A program made the position numbers and the translations under genes. Shown in pieces: positions 49,701 through 61,200 of a stretch of 64,000 bases of DNA. The notes under the pieces are model-generated. The model made no database searches. It was not told the DNA's origin and worked only from the letters and a program-made list of their open reading frames with translations. Location of the stretch: NCBI GenBank assembly GCA_008933995.1, contig WARS01000016.1, positions 8,015,848-8,079,847 on the forward strand, read 5' to 3'. The stretch is from Datnioides undecimradiatus. Its lineage: Eukaryota > Chordata > Actinopteri > Lobotiformes > Datnioididae. How positions within the stretch are numbered: position 1 is the first letter of the stretch; the number at the start of each line of letters is the position of its first letter.

Positions 49701-52231
49701 TTACTTGAATTCAATTTACCTCTCATTGCTGTAATGGATTCCTTTTTTCTCTATCTCTACCAATATGCAATGTATTAGTTAAGGTTAATGAATATTTTTC
49801 TTGGTCTGCTGTTTCTGCTCAATTTAGCAACCCATGTCCCCAAACCTGGCCAAGGCCCTAAATAACCCAGCTCTGCGTGAAGCTTCATATTCTCTCCCTG
49901 ATGGTACAATTGTGATTGACCCCAAGAAAGAGAAGTCTCCAAACCTTGCAGCAGCACTTCGGAACCCTTACCTGAAAAGTGCATCATACACATTGCCTGA
50001 TGGTACTATCATCATTGATCCACGGAAACCTGTATCTCCAAATCTCTCCAGTGCCCTTCAAAACTCTGCTCTGTTGAATACTTCCTTCACACTACCAGAA
50101 GGGATTCATGACCCTAATACACCCATTTCACCAAATCTGGCTAAGGTGAGCTACTGATTCAGAGGTTTTTCTTTTTTAAAAAAAATTGTATTCACCTGTA
50201 ACTTTGTGTGTTCTGTCACAGAGCAGAACAGAGGACAGATAAAAGGATTTGAAATAATTTCTACAAATTGATGTCTGATGTCTTTTGTTTTGCTAATAAT
50301 AACTTATTGTTGTTATCTAGTAATAACGTACTAGAAATCAAAATACTATGCTGCTTTTGTGCTACTTAGGCCCTCAGTAACCCAGCCTTGAAAGGAGCTT
50401 CATACACCCTTCCAGATGGAACAATTATAGTGGACCCAAGGAAACCAAAGACCCCAAACCTTGCTGCTGCCCTGCAGAATCCCTATCTAAAGGGTGTGTC
50501 CTACACCTTGCCTGATGGAACTATTATCATTGACCCACGGAAACCAGTTACCCCTGACCTGTCTAAAGTATGTAAATTTATCTTAAATTAACTTTGCTTC
50601 AGTACCTGTTTATTTTATTTTTTGCACTTACACATGCACTGTTTGGAAATCAAACAATTTTACCTATAATTACATTCATTTGCACAAATTAGCAAACTGT
50701 GATTATAGCCATGAATAACTGCTTGGTTTCTTGCTCTGCAGGCGCTTACAAATACAAACCTACGTAATGCATCATACCAGCTCCCTGATGGTTCCCTGAT
50801 TATTCCTGGTCAGAAGCCCTCCACCCCCAACCTTGCAGCCGCTCTGAGGCAAAACCAGGCAATGCGGACCACAGGTCTCTATCATCTTCCACAGAACTCA
50901 GTACTGTCTGGTGCACCAAAACCCACCCCACCCAACCTAGCCTCCGCACTGCAGAAAGAGGAACTCCATGGTGTCCGTTACAGGTAGGGAACTACACTAT
51001 AAATGGAAACTAGGACAAAGAATGACCTAATAGGCTTGTCCAGGTGTTGCACAGAATTACCTGTTTTGAAATCAAGCTGCGAGACTGGCATTAACTTTTT
51101 AACAATGGAGAATTACACATTAACCCTAATTGACTAAAAAGCTCTAGGAACTATGGAGCTAGAGAAAATAAATTCTTTTGCATTCCTTTTGGCTGTCTCA
51201 CTGCACCTGACAAACCGTGAAGATTTGGGCAGATAACCAATGATGGACTGAAAATCAAGGGCAATGTTTGAAACACAATTTTCCCAACCAAAATACAACA
51301 ACATAAAGATGCCCTGTTATTCTTTACTGTTGTAGCCATGCAGAGGCGGAAACAAAGACTTAAAACTTTAGATCATTAATCTGCTAAATGCTTAATGGCT
51401 ATTCATCTTTGCTGTACAACATAACCACAGAATTGAATAAAAGCATTTTCATATTGTCAAATGTTGTGAAACTATTTGTTACATGCCCTTAATTGAATGG
51501 AGTCATTCCTTGCCCCACAGGCTGCCGGATAGCTCTCTTCTCACACGTCGGTTTCATAATCCAAGCCTGACTGATGCCATCCATAACCAGCAGCTTCGCT
51601 ATGCCTCATACAGAGTGCCAACAGGCCTGCAGGGTGAGGATAATCGCTACGCTGTGGTTCCTCCCTATGGGCCACGGTCAGGACACTGGGCCAGGAATGT
51701 CCAAGGAGGAGGGGAAGGGGGGGATGATGTTTGGGCAGCTGAGAGGGTTTTACCACACGGGACAGTCCAGAATCTGTCAAAGTGGTCCATGTACAGAGAA
51801 GACGGGGTTTTAGAAAGATATTCACCAGCACCTTGTGTTGTGGACGGACAGCCACAGGACACAGAATGGACTCCTGACAGAGACAGAGTACCTGGTCAAA
51901 GCTGGTATGACAAGGTAGTTTAATTTATGAATTCATGAGTTTGTTCAGATATGTTTGTAAGGTGCCACATTTACCCTTTAGCATGATTAGGTAATTCACT
52001 TTTAAGTTTTTGATGATTTTTGAACAGTTGATGGATATTAAGTAAACTATTCAAGCAAAAACTGTGGAGCATAAAACATAGGAGCTGGATGGAGTTTTTA
52101 AACAAGAATGTTTTAATTTCTGCATATTTTATATCAGCTCTACATCAAGTAATGACAATATCCCTCAAGCTCTGACAAGATTGCGTGACATTGTTAGACT
52201 AATTACATATCATTGTGTGCATGTGTGGTGT

Positions 52232-52288
<57 letters not shown>

Positions 52289-55200
52289 CCCAGATCTATT
52301 CTATCCTAAGCATGCCCACAACAGGCCACAGGCTGAAACGCTGGGCAGAGGGAATGGAGGACATGACACAGCTGCCGTAAGCAGAATCCAGTATTAACAA
52401 ACAGCCTCAAAGCTCATTCACTCACGCCACACATTTAACAGTTTGTTGCTCCAGTGTAGACTGGCGCCGCTCATTTCAATGCATATCCTTTCAGTTTCTC
52501 TAAGCATCAATTAAGGGTGTGTGTGTGTATGTGCTTCCCAGTGTGCCTGCCTGTAGGCTTTAAAAGTCCTACAGAGAAAGAAAATCCTAGCGTTAAGTAT
52601 GTTAAGTATATAATGTCTTATTAAAATTTAATGCCTAAGTAGATCTCTGTCAAATGATCAGATCATTCTCTGACAAGCTCCAAAGAAAAATTCTCTGATC
52701 TTTGATTTTGACATCACAGAATTTCACTAGTTTTAAAAGAGAAAGATCTTGAATGTCATTGCGAGGTAATTAATATTGGATGTCAAAGTGACTGTGGCAA
52801 TCCTGCTGCAGTGTGACGTGTGTGTAATTTCCTCCATGTTTAATTTCAGTGAGCTGAATGAGACCACAGTTCTAATGAACCTGAAGAAGCGTTATGACCA
52901 GGAGCTCATATATGTATGCTATATTTTTAATATGCAAATTTGACAGCTAATATTATCAAATGTCATGGACGCTGCCAATATATTTACTCATTCACTCCCC
53001 TTCTTGTTCTTTCTCTGGCTGCTTCTCTTCCATACAGACCTACATAGGCAGCATCCTTGTGTCTGTGAATCCCTACAAGTTGCTCAACATCTATGGCACA
53101 GACATGGTGCTTCAGTATGGGGGCCATGGCCTGAGTGACAATCCTCCGTAAGACCTGAGTGTGTGTGTTTCCATGTGTGCTGAGCTGTGTACCATGAAGT
53201 CAGAATAATGGGTTAGTGAGATTCGTTGAGCCCATAGTCAGGGTTTTTGTTGTCATATAGCCAGCTAGCTTGTTAGATCGCTATGGTAACTGATCCTAAT
53301 CACCTAACCTAATCCATAGCTTTTCCTAATGATATTCTCTATGGCCAATACAGATTCACAGCTGTTGTTATGTATGCAAAACTGTTGAACTGTATATATT
53401 GATGAACAAAGCCATGATATTACCAAAGCACAAACTGTTGAGTTGGGTTGCCACAGGAATCTACATTTGTTCAGATGGTGATGCAGAAAATGCAGACTCA
53501 GAATCAGATGTTCTCACGCTTGGTCCTGATTTGCTGCCAAGTCTGTTGGAAATAAAACACAGTTACACTGTTAGAAATAAAACACAGGTGGGAGAATTGA
53601 TTAGTCTTTGGTGTAGGAATCACAGAAAATATTAGATCAATAAAAATAATTTTCCTTTGGCCAAAAGCCATTTTGATGGATCCTTCATAAAGGGGCAGTG
53701 TCAGACTTCATCCATTATGTTTAAATCGCTAAAGTCTCAGAGCTCTAATGTGCAGCTGTCACAATAGAAATAAACATCAGGCACTAAGAGCATTGAGTGG
53801 TAAAATAAGTATATTAAGAAATTACGCAACTAACAATTTGGTGCTGACAGTCTATTTGCAGCTGTCATCTTTATTTTTTTAGATTCTTTCAACTCCCCAT
53901 AATACCAACCAGTCACTCTTGAGTGAAATAAACACAGTCCAGTCGCTCTAATTTGTGTAGAAAAAGAGTCAAACTCTACACTTCAAACATACCGTTTTAT
54001 GAGAACAAGAAAGAAGAAAACCTTTTACAAATAAAGTTGATAATGGCCGTTGTGATAACCAGTAACTCTTCCTTAATACCTCAAGGTGTTGCAGAAAACC
54101 TGGTTAAGTACAGCTTTTGGTGCTCAAGAAGAGGGTTATGTTTTCAGGCTATTTCCATCACCTGCGGATGTGTTCTTGAGCAAAGAAATTAAAAATCTGC
54201 ACATTCCTACAAATTCTGATTGGAAGCAAAGCCACTGGCCAAAGATTAAGTGATTCATTATTTATTCAGGGAGAGTAACATTGCAAAATAACCTTAATAC
54301 TTTCTGTATAGATATGTATTTTAAAACATAACCATGTCTAAATTTCAAAAAGTAAAAAATATTTTTGTCTTATTCAAATAACAAATTCAGATAACTGTGC
54401 TTTCTGGATTGATGTGTAAGCTTTCTGGTGTTGAACAGAGGACCAAAAAACTATCTAACCTCTAACTGTAACCTTTGAGTAAGTGTAGTCCTGGGTGTTA
54501 CTGCACTCTTTTAATATAACTGTCTACAAGTTTTGTAAGCTGTGCTCTGAGATACAGTTTGGTGGTAAATAGAGGTATAAATGCCAGCACTCTCAGGTGT
54601 TGGTAAGAGGCTCCTATTACACTGCTGTTGGTTGGTTGCCAAGGGAGAGTTTGGTTATGGATTTCACTACAACTTTACAACCACATACACACGCGCACAC
54701 ACACTCACACATACACGCACAACCACTGGGCATAAAAGTGTACTTTTTAAATAAAAAATGTTTTGCTGTGTTGCAGTCATCTTTTTGCCATTGCTAATAT
54801 CTCGTATACCACCATGATGGATGCCAAAAAGGACCAGTGTATTGTGATCAGGTAAATGCTGTCATTGCTGCTGGCATTTTTCACTTTCAGTAAGGCCTTG
54901 AATTTGCTGTTCATCGTGCACTTCAACAAACCCTGAGAGCAAATCTGAAGGTTTTAATTTTTTTCATTTAGAAAAAGATGTGGCATAAAAATCCTAAAGT
55001 TAACTATTGACTGGTTTGTTATTGCAGTGGAGAGAGTGGGTCAGGAAAGACTGAAGCTACTAAACTGATCCTGCGTTACCTGACAGCCATACATCACAAA
55101 TGCAACGTCACCCAACAGGTAGATAAACTGCACATCATGTGCACACATGCAAACAAATACGGTCCATACTGTGGTTTCTAATGCTAACTCTATGAACACT

Positions 55201-58200
55201 TTCCTTTCTTCTCCTCTCTCTTCTTGTCTACCATGTCCTATCAGATAGAGGTAAGGTGTTCCTTTCCTTGTTTTTTGCTCATATGTCACCATCCCTGTTA
55301 AAGGTAGCTATGGTAACGTATCTGTCTGTGGTGTGATTGGTCAGATCCTAGAGGCCACACCCCTGTTGGAGTCCTTTGGGAATGCCAAAACAGTGCGCAA
55401 TGACAACTCCTCACGCTTTGGCAAATACACGCAGATCTTCATGGAGGAGTGAGTAGTAACAACTTAGATCACTATAGCTAATAACTCAGTAAACAGTAGC
55501 AACAGGTCTCAGAGAATCCAGTCCAGAAAAATCTTTAACAAAGTTTTAAAGAATAAGTATTAAATCAAATCGACTTGTAAGAAAGTCTGACTGACCTTGA
55601 TCTCTGACCTGCCAAAGGAAACATATAAATATACATATAAATATACACTGTCACAAAAGAACAACGCAAGAGTGCAGCAGGCATCAGGCAGCAGCAAAAC
55701 CCTGACATTGTGTTTTCATGTATACAAGAAATGTGTAAGAATGCAGAAGCAATCTTAAACTAGCCTTAATCTCATGATACCAGGGACCAATTGATTGTTG
55801 CTATAGTTATGCATTACCATAGCTACCGTCATGGATCCACAAGTTTAGATTGGCAGTGTTTGTCTGGGATTAACACCAGCTCTTGTAATGATAACAAACA
55901 GCCTGTATACTATGTTAACTTTGCAAAGACTTCTGGTCACCCATGTGGATGGCTGCAGATGCGCACACACTCACATACACACACCTCACACATACATATG
56001 CATAGTGGGATAAGTGGCGAATATGCTTAACATGTCCCAGTAACATAGTTAGATGACCAGCTGATCCTTCGCGAGAACTGTGACAGAGAGGAGCCCAGGA
56101 CATTACACATGCATGACCTGTTACTTAACTCGGACTTTGTGTGTGTATGTGTGTACCTGTGTGTCATTTACAAGGGGTGTAATCAGCGGTGCCATAACGT
56201 CTCAGTACCTGCTGGAGAAGTCCCGCATTGTCTTTCAGGTGAAAAACAAGCTCACACACACAGACACACCAGGTCAGGTTGGACTCTTCTTACCACTGAG
56301 TCATGGTGAGAAAGAAGAGACTGTAGAGGCAGACAACATGACAGGTGTCAAACGTGTTGTACTCTCTCTTGACACAGCCAAGTCTCTTAATCAGTCATTC
56401 ATCCATCCATCCATTTGTTTATCCAACACATCGCCTTTCTACACAACTATTTGATTTTCCCACCACCATAGGTCTAAAATGTATAATAATGTATATGAAT
56501 ATGTGATATGTTTATGTGTGTCATGTGGCTCTGTATGTGTCTATGTGTGTGCATCTTTTTGCCCACAGGCCAAAACAGAGAGGAACTATCACATCTTCTA
56601 CGAGATGTTGGCAGGTCTTCCTCCTGACGAGAAGCGCTCACTCTACCTGCAGGAAGCTGAGACTTACTATTATCTGAATCAGGTGCTCAGAGAAACACGA
56701 AATACGCTCCCCCTCCACACCACACACACACACACACACACGGAGCACAGATAAGGAGTGGTCACTGTAATCAGTTTCACAGTCACATTAATAAATGAGA
56801 TGTCAATTTCTTGAAAATGTGATATTTATTCTACTTAGTGATTAATGGCACAGGCATAAAACTCATTGTGGTGCCTAAATATGGAGTAAGGGACCTTTGC
56901 TGCCTGGAGTCTTTATATCTGAGAGATTTAGTGTGATAAATGTAATTTTCTGTCACCAAATTTGATTGATAACTTGTTACTCTGGGTATCTTCTAGTAAG
57001 GCTTTCGTGCTCTTCAGTAGTGGTTGCAAACAATTTTTGTGCATGAACCAATACAACATCTAGTTGTGACTCTTCATCATTTATTGCATATGTCAGATTG
57101 CTCAGCAGTGTTTAATATATTAGTTTCTTTGTACCACTTCACAAGATATGAGCAACATGCAATGTGTGCTGAATGTCACCTGTGCGTCCTCCAGAGTGTC
57201 AAAGCAGCAACTCATCAGTTTGATATGGCAAGATGCGGCTATTGCCAATTCTAGCAGGTAGGGTGGGTGTGGAGTGACAATTGTGTAGGTGCAGCAAAAA
57301 ACAAACGGTGTTTTCAATGTGCTGTGCCATGATGGAGAACCATATCGCCACTGGGTCATTTGTTCCAAATTTCCTCTCTCAGAAGCCTCAAAACAGTGCA
57401 GCAGTGGTCTGTGGAGACGAATTAGTGGTGCCTTGAGAAAGCTACCAGCATCACCACCAGTGACGATCTGTCACATGAAGCATAGGTTTGACAAAGATTT
57501 TAATGTTTCCTGTCTGCTCAAGTTTGAGGTCCATGGTAACAATATAAAAATGCACTAGGGCGAAATCATAGACACATGCCTGCAAGTGGTCACATAATCG
57601 CTTTTAACTCCAGTTGTCCAGTCACTGGTGGTTGTGTAATGTAACCAAGTGTTCAAACTCACAACAGCAGGAACACGGGAAACTGTCTAAAAACATTTTG
57701 ATAGCTCATCATATGTCTGCATCACTGAATCAAGGTGAGAGGTTGAACCCCCAGAGGGGCAAAAACAAGACTTTCAGCGGCTGATAAGTTGCCCCTTAAT
57801 TAGAGTTGAGATTAAACAGACTGAGGGTAAGTATGTCCTTGTTGATAACAGTGTCTGTGTGTGTGATGTGTGTGTTCATGAGTGCAGGGAGGGGATTGTA
57901 ACATAGAGGGGAAGGATGATGGGGAGGACTTCAGGCGTCTACTGAGTGCCATGGACATCCTTTGTTTTACTTCGGAGGAGCAAAACGGCATCTACAGACT
58001 GTTGTCATCTGTCCTTCATCTGGGGAACGTTTACTTCCAGCCACACCAGGTCTCTCTGTCACACACACACACACGCACACACACAAAGGCACACACAAAA
58101 ATAGACTACAAAGATCCATTTAGTTTCACGGCTGAATGATAATGATGATGTTGATAGATGACGGTAATAATGAATGTCTTTGCCTCTGTATGCGTGGGCG

Positions 58201-61200
58201 TGTGTCCCTGCAGGCCGAGGGTCAGGAGGTTGCCTCGGTGGTGAGCACCCAGGAGATCAGAGTGGTATCTGAGCTGCTGCAAGTCTCACCTGACGGCCTG
58301 CAGAAGTCTGTCACCTTCAAAATGACAGTGAGCAGAGCACACTTAGCATAATCACATTCTTAAACACACACTAACGATATTGTTTGCTCCCATTAGGGGT
58401 CGCTGCTGTTGATTATCTACTTTCTATCTCACCACTAAACTGGGGCCCCAATGTTTTACAACTCCCTAACTGGTCTGACATGAAAATTAAATTAGCATGT
58501 GGTATATTTTCACAATTCCTAGACTTCTGACTGGCATTAGGAATACACTGGTTTGTGCATTGGCTGGGGAACACTGTAGGGTTCAGTGTGTTACCCAAGG
58601 ATGATTGACCTTGTGGACGAAGGTGATGGATATTGAAACCGCCAACTCTGTGATCAGTAGACAACTTTCCTCCTGGGGCACAGCTGCCCAATGCATATCA
58701 TAGATGATAGAAGGAGTTAAATTATATTAGTAACTGCTTAAAAATGTGCCTGACCAGAAGAGGTTGATTATTTGCCCTCAAGCATGGCTGTTTTTACAGA
58801 CTACCTGTCTATTTACTTGTTTACTCTTCTGTTTAACTTACAAGTTGGATTATCACAACATTTACATTAAAAATCAAATTACAGGGAGAGAGTTTCTCTG
58901 TCTGGGTTTCTGCTCATCTAAACGTCTTAGCACTAAACATTCAACCTCCACACTCATCAAGCCTGGGCAGACAAACAGACAGATGCAGATTCCTCTGAAG
59001 CCCCATTCTGACTGCTGTACAGGGTGTTGATTATATGTTTGTTTAAAGTTTTTTAATATTGAACATGCCGCATGTCCAACCACCACACCACATATGACAC
59101 TGCATATCCCTGTGTCCCTAGCAGTGCACCTGCCAAGGTAAGGTAGACTGGATTAACAGCCATTGAGATACATGAAGGAGAAACACACAGACACAGACAG
59201 AGTTTTGTTGCCTTATGAGTTAAATCATTTATCCTAATAATGTTAGATGTTGTTAGAAAACAGATGTGTTTGCCCCCTCAGGATACGGGGAGGGAGAAGA
59301 TCTTCACTCCACTCACAGTGGAGAGCGCTGTGGATGCCAGGTAAGTGAGGAAGAGTGTGACTGTAGTAGCTGTTAAATTTAGCATTACACACCTACTTTT
59401 GCTTGGAATAACCTGAAATAAAAGCCTATCTGACAGTTTTCTTTGAGACTTTTTAATGTCCTCATTTTATACTCCCTCTATTTAAAATCATGCCAGGAGA
59501 CTACTGAGAGTGAACAGTCTTTGATTTTCTCTTCCAATCTTTGGTAGAGGCATGTGAGGACAAAAGATGTCACGGCTGGGGGAGAGATTTTTCAGATGTC
59601 CTCTGTTTCCATAGGAACCGGGTTTTCTGTTACCATAGAAACCTTATTGTGTGTTTTTCATAGAGATGCCATTGCCAAGATCCTGTACTCGCTGCTGTTT
59701 AGTTGGCTGACAGAGCGCATCAACGGACGGGTCTACCCTCGCAACGAAGCCCTTTCTATCTCCATATTGGACATATATGGATTTGAGGTCAAGTTAAGAA
59801 TGATCTCGCATAAAAATGTTGCTGATGCATCTGAGCTGTCCTATGTTTAATCACTCCTTTGTTCCCCTATGCACCTCTCCTACCATACAGGAGCTACAGG
59901 TGAACAGTTTTGAACAGCTGTGCATCAACTACGCCAATGAAACTTTGCAGTTCTTCTTTAACAGGGTCATCTTCCAGGAGGAGCAGGTCAGGAAAACTTC
60001 AAGTTAATATTTTCATGTTTGAATTTTCGCAACGAGGATGGATTAATGTGTCAAAGGTTGTTGAGACATTGAGGTTAACACAGTGTATGCAAATATCTAA
60101 GAATTTGCGGTAAAAACCTGATTTCCCAGAAAGATTGCTCATGTGCGATACTACAGCTGAAAAGAAAACTGGAAATGACTGACAGCAAAGTTAAAGAGTT
60201 TCATGTGGAGAAACCTGATGAACTTCTGTGCTGGGTGTGTAGGAGGAGTACATGCGGGAGCAGATCCAGTGGCAGCAGCAGCCCTTCAGCAACAACCAAG
60301 CTTGTCTTGACCTCATTGCCGCTAAGCCTCATGGGATACTGCGCATACTGGACGACCAGTGTGGTTTCCCTCAGGTGCATCCACACCTGTGCAACCAAAA
60401 CTCTTTATTCCCAAAGTTATGACAAATCACTTACATGTAACACTGAACTGAAATTAAGAATGATTGATACAAACAGTGGTTAATTAAAGCAAAGGGTGCT
60501 AATAATTCATTACTTCATCAAAAACCTGCTCTGCACAGAGATCCCGTCTACTGAGAGACTTCTGTGGTACGCATGAGCCCTTAAAATGAAGTTAGATTAG
60601 GTTACAAGAAATGTTTGAAGTCTTACATTATTTAGGTGTATTGAGAAAATAAAAGCAACAGCCGACAATAACTCATGATTCAAACATTTCATATCTCAGC
60701 TCTGAAAAAAGAACCCATCTCATTTATTGGATTTCTCATAAACCGGGACATTGAAGTGTATTGCAGCCAGCTCCGATCAATACAGAACTATCCCACATGC
60801 TCATTTAACTGCCTACCTGCTGTTATCATTGTTCTCGGGGCTCCACATGTAGGAAGCGGAGTGAACTCATATTGAGATGGACGTGTTATGAAGTGTCCCT
60901 GATGCTCAAAGTGAAATATGAACACTGTGTTACACGAGCAACTGACTGAGGCACTCTGTACAACACATGCAGGCAACATGTGTTTGTGCTGTAGAGATTT
61001 TGTTTCCATGGCTCACCACCATTCTCTGATCATCGCTAGGCAACAGACCACACCTTCCTTCAGAAGTGCCACTATCACCATGGAAACAACCCGCTATATG
61101 CCAGGCCTAAGATGCCACAGCCTGAGTTCACCCTGAAACACTATGCTGGGAAGGTCACATACCAGGTGCATTTATTTGTTTGTTTTTTCTTTCTTTCTTT

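Larger units (their letters stand above)
48424..51630 (+). repeat. myo15a: Array of about 19 imperfect 30-36-residue repeats spread over exons 2-7
   Basis: Each unit reads roughly [ST]PxLxxALQNxxL[RK]xAS, then Y-x-LPDG-[ST], then a short Pro-containing linker. Nine units lie in exon 2 (linkers with SPY), one in exon 3, three and a part in exon 4, about two in exon 5, and the last four or so, more diverged, in exons 6 and 7. They cover residues about 1279-1940. The unit matches no domain I know, and I do not recall it in mammalian MYO15A. Confidence 0.85.
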
